DNA from: Marinobacter sp. LQ44
GTDB taxonomy: Bacteria > Pseudomonadota > Gammaproteobacteria > Pseudomonadales > Oleiphilaceae
NCBI RefSeq assembly: GCF_001447155.2
Contig: NZ_CP014754.1
Location: forward strand, 1 to 64,000
Direction: 5' to 3'
Length of the DNA: 64,000 nt
The notes beneath the pieces were generated by a model. The model saw only the letters and a list, made by a program, of their open reading frames with translations. It did not search any database and was not told the DNA's origin. This document shows, one piece after another, positions 35,498 to 43,970 of this stretch (position 1 is its first letter; the number at the start of each line of letters is the position of its first letter). The translations under genes and the position numbers were made by a program.

Positions 35498-35551
35498 GTC
35501 TGACCCCGAGCGCTGATTTTAGGGGGCTGACCCCGTACGGGGTCAGACCCC
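35498..35551. repeat. GGGGTCAGACCCC palindromes between acnD and prpF
   Basis: A single arm GTCTGACCCC (35498-35507) is followed by a full hairpin: GGGGCTGACCCC (35523-35534) pairs with GGGGTCAGACCCC (35539-35551). It is the same repeat family as in the prpB-prpC gap. Thus two of the three gaps in this operon carry it. Confidence 0.85.
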
Positions 35552-35585
35552 ACTTTAGAACCAGACTCCAAACCCGAGGCACACC

Positions 35586-36764
35586 ATGAGCTTCCCCCAA
35601 CAAATAAAAGTCCCCGCCACCTACATGCGTGGCGGCACCAGCAAAGGCGTGTTTTTCCGCCTGCAAGACCTGCCGGAGCCCTGCCAAGTGCCCGGCGAAG
35701 CACGGGACAAGCTGCTGCTGCGAGTCATCGGCAGCCCCGATCCCTACGAAAAGCAGATCGATGGCCTGGGCAACGCCACCTCCAGTACCAGTAAAACGGT
35801 AATCCTGGCGGCGCCAACCCAACCAGACCACGATGTGGACTACCTGTTCGGTCAGGTCTCCATCGATAAGCCGTTCGTGGACTGGAGCGGCAACTGCGGC
35901 AACCTGACAGCTGCGGTAGGCGCCTTCGCCATCAACGGCGGTTTTGTCGCCAAAGACCGCATTCCAGACAACGGTGTCTGTACCGTGCGTATCTGGCAGG
36001 CCAACATCCAGAAAACCATCGTGGCCCATGTACCCATCACCAATGGTGAAGTGCAGGAAACCGGCGATTTCGAACTGGATGGTGTGACCTTCCCGGCCGC
36101 CGAAGTGAAGATCGAATTCATGGACCCGGCCGACGGCGAAGGCGCCATGTTCCCAACCGGCAACCTGGTGGACGAACTGGAGGTGCCGGGCGTCGGTACC
36201 CTGAAAGCCACCATGATCAACGCCGGCATTCCGACCATTTTCCTCAATGCGGAAGATATAGGCTACAAAGGCACTGAACTGCAGAATGACATCAACAGCG
36301 ACCCCAAGGCGCTGGCCATGTTCGAGACCATCCGTGCCCATGGTGCGGTGAAAATGGGCTTGATCAAGGATGTTGCCGAGGCCGCCAACCGCCAACACAC
36401 GCCAAAAGTGGCGTTTGTAGCCAAACCAGTGGATTACGTCTCGTCCAGTGGCAAGCAAATCAAAGCGGCAGACATCGATGTATTGGTCCGCGCGTTGTCC
36501 ATGGGCAAGCTGCACCACGCCATGATGGGCACCGCAGCCGTGGCCATCGCCACCGCGTCCGCCATTCCGGGAACCCTGGTAAACCTGGCGGCCGGCGGCG
36601 GAGACCGCACCGAAGTCACCTTTGGTCACCCCTCCGGAACCCTGGGCGTGGGTGCTGAAGCCAAAGAAGTAAACGGCCAGTGGACCGCCACCAAAGCCAT
36701 CATGAGCCGCAGCGCGCGGATAATCATGGAAGGCTGGGTGAGGGTGCCCGGCGACTGTTTCTGA
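35586..36764 (+). CDS. prpF: 2-methylaconitate cis-trans isomerase PrpF
   Basis: Works with AcnD to convert 2-methyl-trans-aconitate to the cis form. The 392-aa protein has the diaminopimelate-epimerase-like two-domain fold of PrpF: MRGGTSKGVFF at residues 15-25, DWSGNCGNLTAAVGAFAI around 98-115 and a C-terminal GGDRTEVTFGHPSGTLGVG. It is the last gene of the methylcitrate operon; a small hairpin with a T-run follows. Confidence 0.95.
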   Translation: MSFPQQIKVPATYMRGGTSKGVFFRLQDLPEPCQVPGEARDKLLLRVIGSPDPYEKQIDGLGNATSSTSKTVILAAPTQPDHDVDYLFGQVSIDKPFVDWSGNCGNLTAAVGAFAINGGFVAKDRIPDNGVCTVRIWQANIQKTIVAHVPITNGEVQETGDFELDGVTFPAAEVKIEFMDPADGEGAMFPTGNLVDELEVPGVGTLKATMINAGIPTIFLNAEDIGYKGTELQNDINSDPKALAMFETIRAHGAVKMGLIKDVAEAANRQHTPKVAFVAKPVDYVSSSGKQIKAADIDVLVRALSMGKLHHAMMGTAAVAIATASAIPGTLVNLAAGGGDRTEVTFGHPSGTLGVGAEAKEVNGQWTATKAIMSRSARIIMEGWVRVPGDCF

Positions 36765-36809
36765 TTCGTTACAGTCAGACCTGTGAGGTGTTGAAGGATT
36801 TTACACATT

Positions 36810-36830
36810 CCGGATACACCTCCGGTTTTT
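36810..36830 (+). terminator. Weak terminator after prpF
   Basis: CCGGA (36810-36814) pairs with TCCGG (36821-36825), followed by TTTTT. The stem is only 5 bp, so termination may be incomplete. Confidence 0.4.
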
Positions 36831-36880
36831 CCCTTCTGAAGTTCCTCTATCTCCCTGATATTTAAAGCCTGACGTGAAAC

Positions 36881-36896
36881 TGGACAGTTTATTGCT
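36881..36896 (+). promoter_or_regulatory. Sigma-54 (-24/-12) type promoter for the PEP-CTERM gene
   Basis: TGGACAGTTTATTGCT has GG and GC separated by exactly 10 nt and a perfect TTGCT -12 element; the -24 half (TGGACAG) departs from TGGCACG at three positions. It is 75 nt before the GTG start of the PEP-CTERM gene at 36971. The other PEP-CTERM gene in the window has a similar element. Confidence 0.55.
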
Positions 36897-36970
36897 GAAC
36901 GGACCGCTTGGCCGGCGGTTATAAGCGCCGACCAACAACGCGGATTTTTTATCTAAAGGGAGATTAGACA

Positions 36971-37906
36971 GTGAATCGTATTCCTGAATCATTCAAAAAG
37001 CCGGTACTGCTGGCAGGTTGCGCGGCCCTGACACTTGCTTTCTCAGCAACGTCATTGGCGGCACCTATCATCATGGAAGGTGATTATGTTCGTACCGCCA
37101 TCAGCGACAACGGCACGTTGGGTTACGGCGGAACGACCTCCCCTGGCTTGCTGCACGATCCAAGCGGCACACGCAGCTGGGGCGCAGAGGACTATCTGAC
37201 TCCTGGCAGTCCCTGGGAAATGTTTGGTGTGAAGGCCGATCAGTTTGGCAACGTACACAACAACAATGAGTGGCCAAGCAACATTGGTTCCATCTCCCTG
37301 ACGGACATCAGCGGCGGTTCCGCCTTCGATAATCATGTGCTTTGGAGTGGAACCTACGGTGGGATGTTCAATATCACCCACGAATACATCTTCAATGACA
37401 ATTACGAGCGCATTGATATCCTGACGTCCATCGAAGCTCTGACTGACCTTACCGGTCTGAAGTTTCTGCGCGCGATTGATCCGGATCCTGACGTAAACAC
37501 TTACGGCAGCTTCGACACTATCAACACCCGAGGCGGCGCGGGCATTGCCGAGGAAGACTTTGTGAACTCCCAGGGCGCCCAGACCGGCCTGACCCTTGGC
37601 TTGTACACAAACTCCACAATAGAGCATAACACCGGTATTACCTCTTCCTGGAGCAATGACCCGGATGCCTACCTGGCGGGCCAGAACGACGGCAATGGTG
37701 ATAACGTCATCGGCCTGGCGTTCAACATTGGCAACCTGTTCCAGGGTGACCTGGTCAAGCTGAGTTACTCCTATGTGATGGGTGAAACCCTCGACAACGT
37801 CGACATTCCTGACGAGCCTGTGGCGAGTGTTCCTGAGCCGGGGACGTTGGGCCTGCTGGGTCTGGGCCTGGCTGGGTTGCTGGGCGTTCGTCGCCGTAAC
37901 AAGTAA
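36971..37906 (+). CDS. PEP-CTERM sorting-domain protein
   Basis: Exported 311-aa protein. The signal peptide runs to about residue 31 (SLAAPI). The central part is beta-rich with no recognised enzyme domain. The C-terminus is a full PEP-CTERM signal: VPEP at about 287-290, hydrophobic GTLGLLGLGLAGLLG and basic RRRNK. It is expected to be processed by an exosortase and displayed or shed with the exopolysaccharide. The GTG start follows AAGGGAGA (36956-36963). It has its own sigma-54-type promoter and terminator and lies directly upstream of the exopolysaccharide locus. Confidence 0.9.
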   Translation: MNRIPESFKKPVLLAGCAALTLAFSATSLAAPIIMEGDYVRTAISDNGTLGYGGTTSPGLLHDPSGTRSWGAEDYLTPGSPWEMFGVKADQFGNVHNNNEWPSNIGSISLTDISGGSAFDNHVLWSGTYGGMFNITHEYIFNDNYERIDILTSIEALTDLTGLKFLRAIDPDPDVNTYGSFDTINTRGGAGIAEEDFVNSQGAQTGLTLGLYTNSTIEHNTGITSSWSNDPDAYLAGQNDGNGDNVIGLAFNIGNLFQGDLVKLSYSYVMGETLDNVDIPDEPVASVPEPGTLGLLGLGLAGLLGVRRRNK

Positions 37907-37925
37907 ACCCTTGGGTCAAACGTAT

Positions 37926-37964
37926 GATCGGGATCTCATCTGTGAGATTCCGATCTTCGTTTTT
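37926..37964 (+). terminator. Rho-independent terminator of the PEP-CTERM gene
   Basis: GATCGGGATCTCA (37926-37938) pairs with TGAGATTCCGATC (37943-37955), one G-T pair, around TCTG, followed by TTCGTTTTT. It separates the PEP-CTERM gene from the exopolysaccharide operon. Confidence 0.85.
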
Positions 37965-37974
37965 AAAGGACTCA

Positions 37975-38002
37975 TTGAAGTTTCAGGAGATTGAAGTACA
38001 AT
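37975..38002 (+). promoter_or_regulatory. Probable sigma-70 promoter of the exopolysaccharide operon
   Basis: TTGAAG (37975-37980) and TACAAT (37997-38002) with a 16-nt spacer lie about 77 nt before the GTG start at 38079. Confidence 0.5.
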
Positions 38003-38004
38003 TC

Positions 38005-38023
38005 TGTTACGGTTTGTTACGGT
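38005..38023 (+). promoter_or_regulatory. Direct repeat TGTTACGGT x2 in the operon leader
   Basis: TGTTACGGT occurs at 38005-38013 and 38015-38023, a period of 10 bp, one helical turn, directly after the -10 element. It may be a tandem regulator site; no regulator can be named. Confidence 0.4.
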
Positions 38024-38078
38024 GTGTAGCAAAGGATGCTGGCAGTACAGTGCAGTGTGAACCGCACAAGGAGTCGAC

Positions 38079-39491
38079 GTGGCCCACGTCAGATTGTTCA
38101 GACACTATATTCACCTACCTTTTGTCATCCTTGGCCTGATTGATCTGGTCGTGACAGGCTTTGCCTTTGGTTTGGCGGTGTTCTTCCGCTTTTTTGGTGA
38201 AGTCGGTTTCTTTCTTGAACATCTGTTTTTTGTGTTTCCTTCCATCGTTGCTTTTTCCCTGTTTAACCTGCTGGTCATGATTGCATTGGGTGTGCATCAA
38301 TCCCGGGTGGAAGAGGGCATGTCCGGCATGATGCTAAGAACCATCATGGCCATGATTCTTGCCATACCCGTTCACGGTTTTGCTTACTTCGTTGCCGATG
38401 ACTGGCTCTGGTATCTGGGTAGTTTCGGCCTGCTCACCTCCGCCACGGTTCTGGCCATTTTCTCGTTAGGCATAGTGCGCGTCCTGTTCTTTGCCCTGGT
38501 TGGCAAAGAGGCCTTCAAGCGCCGTGTGTTAGTGCTTGGAGCTGGTCACCGGGCAAGACAACTGCTGGAAGATCTCACCACCCCATTCAACCGCAAGGGG
38601 TTCACGCTTGATGGCTTTGTCCCACTTCCGGACGAACCCATCGAAGTGGGTGATCAGCACCTGATCAACCTACCCACATCATTACACGACTACGTATTGC
38701 GCCATCCCGTTCGGGAGATTGTGGTCGCTGTAGATGACCGCCGGCGCGGCTTGCCGATGGAAGACCTTCTGGAATGCAAAATGGAAGGTGTCAGTATTAT
38801 TGACGGTGCCAATTTCTATGAGCGGGAATCGAGGAAAGTGGCCCTGGAAATGATCAGTCACGGTTGGCTGGTGTTCTCGGATGGTTTCTCCGTGTCGTCT
38901 GTCTACGGTGCGGGCAAGCGAACGCTCGATATTCTCGCGGCAGGCACACTGCTGCTGGCGACGTTTCCCATCATGATCCTCACCGCACTTGCCATCAAAC
39001 TGGAAGACGGCTTCAAAGCGCCGGTGATCTATAGCCAGGAGCGGGTAGGGCTGAATAACAAAGTCTTCAAAGTTCATAAGTTCCGCTCGATGATCACCGA
39101 TGCCGAAAAGGACGGAGCGGTCTGGGCAAAAAAGAACGATACCCGGGTAACTCGGGTTGGCGAGTTTATCCGGAAAGTCAGGATCGATGAGCTGCCACAG
39201 ATCTTTAACGTTCTTAACGGCACCATGGCGTTTGTAGGGCCAAGGCCGGAACGCCCGGTATTTGTGGCGCAGTTATCAGAGAAGATCCCGTTTTACTCTG
39301 AACGCCACCGGGTAAAACCAGGACTGACCGGCTGGGCGCAGCTATGCTTTGCCTACGCAGACAACGAAGAAGACACGCGGGAAAAGCTTCGTTACGACCT
39401 TTACTACATCAAGAATCAGAGTTTGCTTCTTGATCTGTTGGTTATAATTCAGACAGTAGAAGTGGTATTGTTCAAAAAAGGATCAAGGTAG
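38079..39491 (+). CDS. Initiating sugar transferase, XrtA/PEP-CTERM type (EpsB-like)
   Basis: Polyisoprenyl-phosphate hexose-1-phosphate transferase of 470 aa that starts repeat-unit assembly on undecaprenyl phosphate at the inner membrane. About four N-terminal helices and a CoA-binding-like domain (VLVLGAGHRARQLL, near 149) precede the C-terminal bacterial sugar transferase domain, which starts at KRTLDILAAGTLL (near 281) and includes KFRSMITDAE, RIDELPQ and VGPRPERP. The overall form matches the TIGR03013 family found beside exosortase A. The GTG start is set by AAGGAG at 38068-38073. First gene of the locus. Confidence 0.9.
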   Translation: MAHVRLFRHYIHLPFVILGLIDLVVTGFAFGLAVFFRFFGEVGFFLEHLFFVFPSIVAFSLFNLLVMIALGVHQSRVEEGMSGMMLRTIMAMILAIPVHGFAYFVADDWLWYLGSFGLLTSATVLAIFSLGIVRVLFFALVGKEAFKRRVLVLGAGHRARQLLEDLTTPFNRKGFTLDGFVPLPDEPIEVGDQHLINLPTSLHDYVLRHPVREIVVAVDDRRRGLPMEDLLECKMEGVSIIDGANFYERESRKVALEMISHGWLVFSDGFSVSSVYGAGKRTLDILAAGTLLLATFPIMILTALAIKLEDGFKAPVIYSQERVGLNNKVFKVHKFRSMITDAEKDGAVWAKKNDTRVTRVGEFIRKVRIDELPQIFNVLNGTMAFVGPRPERPVFVAQLSEKIPFYSERHRVKPGLTGWAQLCFAYADNEEDTREKLRYDLYYIKNQSLLLDLLVIIQTVEVVLFKKGSR

Positions 39492-39555
39492 TTTCGGGAG
39501 TAAGCTGTTCCCGAAACATGGAATGCAGCACGGACCTCACAAGAGAGGGTATACG

Positions 39556-40200
39556 ATGTCACGGAAGTATCTCACCCAAGGGCTGTTTGTGTCCTTCATG
39601 GCGGTAGCTTTGGCAACAGGTTGTGCAGGGCCGTCCGCATCTTCTCCTGACAAGATTCAGCGAGCACTGGCACTGGATACCCGCGACAGTGTGGACCAGT
39701 ACGTGCTCGGTGCGACAGACGTTGTCCGGGTATCTGTGTGGCGCAACGAGGACTTGAGCATCTCCGTGCCGGTACGCCCGGACGGCAAGATTTCCGTACC
39801 GCTGGTTGGTGATGTTCAGGCCAGTGGCAGAACGCCTGAGGAGCTTGCCAGCTCAATCCGGGCATCCCTGGCTGAATATATACGTGAACCGCAGGTAAGC
39901 GTGGTGGTGACCTCCATGGGGAGCCATGAGTTCACTGACCGGGTGCGTGTGACCGGCGCTGTGCGCCAGCCTGTGTCTATTCCTCATCGCAGTGGTATGA
40001 CCGTGCTGGATATGTTTCTCAATGCTGGCGGTGCCAACGAGTTTGCAGCCCTCAACAAGTCCATGCTGTACCGCAAGATGGGCAGCGAGGTAGTTGCCAT
40101 CCCTGTGAAGCTCGACGACATCCTGAGCAAGGGCCAGGTTGAAACCAATTACTCCATGCGCCCGGGCGACATCCTGACCATCCCGGAACGCAGTTTCTGA
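39556..40200 (+). CDS. Polysaccharide export lipoprotein (Wza/EpsE-like, XrtA type)
   Basis: Periplasmic/outer-membrane polysaccharide export protein of 214 aa. The signal peptide ends at lipobox ALATGCAG. The Poly_export domain follows (YVLGATDVVRVSVWRNEDLSISVPVRPDG), then a SLBB-like region (VRVTGAVRQPVSIP). It is much shorter than E. coli Wza, as usual for the XrtA-associated form (TIGR03027-like). The start at 39556, rather than 39523, is supported by GAGAGG upstream and by the signal peptide. It works with the Wzz-type protein downstream. Confidence 0.9.
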   Translation: MSRKYLTQGLFVSFMAVALATGCAGPSASSPDKIQRALALDTRDSVDQYVLGATDVVRVSVWRNEDLSISVPVRPDGKISVPLVGDVQASGRTPEELASSIRASLAEYIREPQVSVVVTSMGSHEFTDRVRVTGAVRQPVSIPHRSGMTVLDMFLNAGGANEFAALNKSMLYRKMGSEVVAIPVKLDDILSKGQVETNYSMRPGDILTIPERSF

Positions 40201-40241
40201 CAGACGTTGTCTGAACCATTGGTCTCGAATCGAGTGTAGTT

Positions 40242-41759
40242 ATGGCATTACCGTTATCGCAGTTACCGCAAGAGATTATTCGCGAAGTGCGCCAGCGCAA
40301 GGGCCTGGCGTTCTTGTTGTTTGTGGTTGTCAGTTTTGCGGTGCTGGGTGCCGGGTTTATATGGCCTTACAAGTACCAGGCAGACACCATTATCTTCGTG
40401 GATGACCGGAATATTATTGCGCCTTTGATGGAAGGGCGTGCGGTTACAACCAAGATAAATGATCGAACATCGGCGGCCCGAGAGCTTCTGATGAGCCGAA
40501 CCTTAATTGAGCGGGTGGCTTCAGACCCGGAGATATACCGCAACGCTTCTATGGACCCGGATGCTTTGGAAGGGCGCATCGCTAAAATCCGAAGTGGGCT
40601 ATCGGTGCGCCCCCGGGGCGACAGCTACTTCAGCATTGGCTTTTCTTCGACTTCCCAAATGGAAGCCTTCCGTGTAGCCCAAAAGCTTGGCCAGGTGTTC
40701 ATAGAAGAGACCAAAGACCGGAAGCGGTCAGAAAGCCGCAACGCCTATGACTTCATCGACAAGCAGGTGAAAAGTTACGAGCAACAACTGACCCAGGCCG
40801 AAAACCGCCTGAAACAGTTTCTCTCCGAAAACACCGACGGCACGGAGCAGGAGGCAAACTCCAGAATGGCTCAGCTGCGTAACCAGCTGGAGTTGGCTCA
40901 GCTGGAAAAGGAAGAGCTGAGAACACGTATTGCTTCTTTGCAAGGACAACTCAACAACATCCGGCCAACCATCCGCCAGGGCAGAACCGAGGATGCGTTC
41001 CGAGAGCGGATTCGGACATTGGAAGAGCGACTGGATGCTCTGAGGCTGCAATATCACGACACCTATCCGGATATCGTTATCACCCAGGAGCAACTCACCG
41101 AACTCAAACGTCAACGAGACATAGCCGCAGCTCAGCAAGGAAGTGCGACCTCTCTTGACGGCGAGGAGGCTGTCAACCCGCTCTACCAGGAACTCAGTGC
41201 TGCGCTTTCCAAAACCCGAGCGGATATGGCGACCATTGATACCCGTATCAACTCGTTACAGCGCCTTATGGAACAGCAAACACAGCGCATGGAGCGCATA
41301 CAGGCAAATAAAGCCCAGTATTCGGAACTCACCCGAGACATGGAAGTAAACCGCGAAATCTATGACGACCTGCTCAAGCGCAGGGAAAAAGCGCGGGTGT
41401 CCATGCATCTAGATATAGAAGGGCAGGGCCTGAATTACCGAATTAACGAAGCAGCCCAGTTCCCCAGAACCCCCTCTGGCCCCCAGTTTTCCATGTTCGC
41501 CATGGCCGGGCTTTTCCTTGGGTTGGCAGCGCCTTTTGGGGCGGTTGCCGGGTTGCTCCAGGTAGATCCCCGAATTCGTGCCCGTAAGCAGCTTGAAGAC
41601 GGCATCGGTTTACCGGTCCTGATCGAAATTCCGGAAGTGCGCACCCCCTTTGAGAAACGCCGGGACCGGCGGGTCACCATGATGGTCGGCATTTTTGTCG
41701 TGTTAACTGCAGCGGTGTATATCACCATCGTTGTGCTCGCCCAACTGGGAGTGATCTGA
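40242..41759 (+). CDS. Chain-length determinant/Wzz-type protein (XrtA type)
   Basis: Inner-membrane co-polymerase of 505 aa. One helix lies near residues 25-45 and another pair near 420-440 and 475-500. Between them is a long periplasmic part with Wzz domain and coiled coil (about 165-380, rich in Glu, Gln, Arg, Leu). It lacks an attached kinase domain; the ATPase-like partner is the next gene, whose ATG overlaps this stop. It is the type seen in exosortase-A loci (TIGR03007-like) and should set polymer length and organise export. Confidence 0.9.
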   Translation: MALPLSQLPQEIIREVRQRKGLAFLLFVVVSFAVLGAGFIWPYKYQADTIIFVDDRNIIAPLMEGRAVTTKINDRTSAARELLMSRTLIERVASDPEIYRNASMDPDALEGRIAKIRSGLSVRPRGDSYFSIGFSSTSQMEAFRVAQKLGQVFIEETKDRKRSESRNAYDFIDKQVKSYEQQLTQAENRLKQFLSENTDGTEQEANSRMAQLRNQLELAQLEKEELRTRIASLQGQLNNIRPTIRQGRTEDAFRERIRTLEERLDALRLQYHDTYPDIVITQEQLTELKRQRDIAAAQQGSATSLDGEEAVNPLYQELSAALSKTRADMATIDTRINSLQRLMEQQTQRMERIQANKAQYSELTRDMEVNREIYDDLLKRREKARVSMHLDIEGQGLNYRINEAAQFPRTPSGPQFSMFAMAGLFLGLAAPFGAVAGLLQVDPRIRARKQLEDGIGLPVLIEIPEVRTPFEKRRDRRVTMMVGIFVVLTAAVYITIVVLAQLGVI

Positions 41760-42658
41760 TGCCAGAACAACGAAATGATCAGCCCGAACTGGATCCAACA
41801 GAGCAACGCTCTGGACAATCAGAGGAGCAAGGCGCTCGCAGTGCGGATGAGCAGTCTTTCTGGTTGAAGCGCAAAGAACGTCTCAAGCAAGAACTCGGAC
41901 ACTTTGACGAAGAAGACTCGAGGATGCTTGTACCCAGTTCCCTTGAACTTGGGCCGGGCGCTGTCGATAAGTACGTCATCAGCAAGCAAATTGTACGGAT
42001 GCAGGAGCCAAGGCGGCTGACACCTGATGATCTGGACGAACGCCGCATTATCTATCCTGAATCCCGCAACCGGACCCTCGTTAACCGGTTTCGGGACCTG
42101 CGGACCAAGCTTCTGGAGCTTTCTGGCGGCAACAATTTCACCCTCGTGGTGAGCGGAGCCTCCTCTGGGGCGGGGTCATCCTTCGTAGCGCTCAACTTGG
42201 CCGCAGCCTTTGCCTTTGACCAGGCGAAAACCGCGCTGATCATTGACTGCAACCTTCGGGATCCGTCCCTGCACACCACGCTCGATGTATTGCCGGAAAC
42301 TGGCCTGACAGACTTCCTGGATGACCCAGACTATGACATCGCCAGAATCCTGTACCCAACGGGTATCCCGAGGCTGAGACTGATCCCGGCCGGCAGCCGT
42401 CGCGAAACGCCGTCGGAATTCTTTACATCGTTCCGAATGAAGCAGTTCCTGCAAGCTGTTCGCCGCCGCTACCCTGATCGCTTTATCGTGTTGGACACGG
42501 CTCCGATCTCTGAATCGCCCGATGCCCGCATTCTCACGGAATTGTGCGACTACGCCATGCTCGTGGTTCCCCATGGCAAGATCACAGCAACCACCGCAGA
42601 GCATGCTGCTACGGCTTTCAACCCGGACAAATTTGTGGGAGCGGTGATCAATGGATAG
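41759..42658 (+). CDS. BY-kinase/ParA-like ATPase with degenerate P-loop
   Basis: A 299-aa cytoplasmic protein of the CpsD/Wzc-kinase-like family that pairs with the Wzz protein. About 100 N-terminal charged residues are followed by the nucleotide domain. The Walker A reads SGASSGAGSSF (residues 132-142), so the lysine of GxGKS/T is replaced by Ser140. Walker A' reads IIDCNLRDP, with Asn in place of the second Asp. Walker B (FIVLDTAPI) is intact. There is no tyrosine-rich tail. It may therefore be a non-kinase scaffold. It overlaps both the gene before (1 nt) and the barrel gene after (8 nt). Confidence 0.85.
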   Translation: MPEQRNDQPELDPTEQRSGQSEEQGARSADEQSFWLKRKERLKQELGHFDEEDSRMLVPSSLELGPGAVDKYVISKQIVRMQEPRRLTPDDLDERRIIYPESRNRTLVNRFRDLRTKLLELSGGNNFTLVVSGASSGAGSSFVALNLAAAFAFDQAKTALIIDCNLRDPSLHTTLDVLPETGLTDFLDDPDYDIARILYPTGIPRLRLIPAGSRRETPSEFFTSFRMKQFLQAVRRRYPDRFIVLDTAPISESPDARILTELCDYAMLVVPHGKITATTAEHAATAFNPDKFVGAVING

Positions 42659-43940
42659 CAGGCAGGGCGCAGGGATGCCCCACAGCAGAATACTGGCTAT
42701 CGGGCTCTTGTTGGCATGTTCTGGTGCTGCAACCACCGCCCAAGGTAATTCAGAGATCACCGGAGGCCTGGACACCCGCTTCACCGACAATGCCCGCAAA
42801 GCCAGTAGCGGTGAAACCAGTGATATGGAAACCCGGGCCTACATCAGAGCTGGCTATCGCACTGACCCCGGCCGCTGTAATGCAGACTTTACCGGTACCC
42901 TGGGCTATTCCTTGTGGCACGACAACTCTTTTGATGACGAAGCCTTTGGAGAGATGGACTTCACCGGTGATTGCGAACTGGCGAACCGTTTTTACTGGGA
43001 TGTCAGCAACAACCTGCGTGAAGTGAACCAGGACGCAACCCAGAGCAACACCCCTGACAACCGAACTCGCAAAAACGTATTCAGCACTGGCCCCCGCTAC
43101 CTTTTGCGCGTGAACGATACCAACTGGCTGAACTTGTCGGCCCGATATGAAAACGTCGAGTTCAGTGAGCCAGAAGAATCAGACAGCGAACGCTACATCG
43201 GCTCTGTGGCGTGGAACCACATCGTAAGCCAGACACTGACTGCAGGTGTGAGCACCTCATACAGCCGTACCGAGTACGACACCGATGCAGAGGTTGATGT
43301 AAAGAGCGCCAGACTGACGTTTTCCAACGTGTGGGCCACCACAAGATTGTCTGGTGCCATCGGGGTGAGCGAAATAGAAACCCGCTTTGGTTCAACCACC
43401 CAAAGCAGCGACGGCCTGATCGGCGAGTTGGACCTCACACGCACCATTACCCCAAGCCTGGATTGGTACCTGCGCGGTGCCCGGGAGCTAACCGACCGCA
43501 CCTCCAGCTTTGACATCCGATTTGGCGAGTTCGAGTTCAACCTGCGTGACAGTATCTCGGTTGAAACGACAACGCTCTCTACCGGTATCAACCAGCGTTA
43601 TTCAGACCGGTCATCGCTGACCGTTGATGTCTATGCCAGCCAGGCGGATTACCTGGAATCACCGGAACGTGAAGACAAGTCTGGGCTTAATGCCCGCTAT
43701 TCCAGGCCGTTTACCGAACTGGCCAGCGGCTACGCCAGCATCGGCTATGACTACACCAAATTCCAGAGCGACCAGGCAGATGACCGCACACTTCGGCTGG
43801 AAGCCGGTACCGAGTACCAGGCCACTCGCGACTTTAATTTGGTGGCGAAAGTTGGGCACGAAAGAAAAGTAAGTGATGTGCCTACCCGGGAGTACGACGA
43901 GAACTGGGTGTTGGTTGGGGTGGAGTACCGGTTCCGGTAA
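42651..43940 (+). CDS. Outer-membrane beta-barrel protein of the XrtA locus (EpsL-like)
   Basis: A 429-aa exported protein. The signal peptide lies at about residues 9-32 (hydrophobic ILAIGLLLACSGAATTA). The rest consists of alternating strands with many Tyr/Arg pairs and ends in VGVEYRFR. It resembles the outer-membrane barrel seen beside exosortase A (TIGR03014/TIGR03016-like), which may assist polymer exit. An alternative start at 42675 (MPHSR) would shorten the N-terminus. Its overlap with the ATPase gene supports one operon. Confidence 0.82.
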   Translation: MDSRQGAGMPHSRILAIGLLLACSGAATTAQGNSEITGGLDTRFTDNARKASSGETSDMETRAYIRAGYRTDPGRCNADFTGTLGYSLWHDNSFDDEAFGEMDFTGDCELANRFYWDVSNNLREVNQDATQSNTPDNRTRKNVFSTGPRYLLRVNDTNWLNLSARYENVEFSEPEESDSERYIGSVAWNHIVSQTLTAGVSTSYSRTEYDTDAEVDVKSARLTFSNVWATTRLSGAIGVSEIETRFGSTTQSSDGLIGELDLTRTITPSLDWYLRGARELTDRTSSFDIRFGEFEFNLRDSISVETTTLSTGINQRYSDRSSLTVDVYASQADYLESPEREDKSGLNARYSRPFTELASGYASIGYDYTKFQSDQADDRTLRLEAGTEYQATRDFNLVAKVGHERKVSDVPTREYDENWVLVGVEYRFR

Positions 43941-43970
43941 ACGGCACAGGATGTGTTTGAGGTGATGGCC

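Noticed and set aside
34447..36629. Two long minus-strand frames (418 and 429 codons) over acnD and prpF
   Set aside because: They overlap well-supported enzymes and their sequences show no domain or ribosome site.
38042..38056. Possible sigma-54 promoter TGGCAGTACAGTGCA before the exopolysaccharide operon
   Set aside because: GG and GC are separated by 9 nt instead of 10 and the -12 element is not TTGC; a sigma-70-type pair lies nearby.
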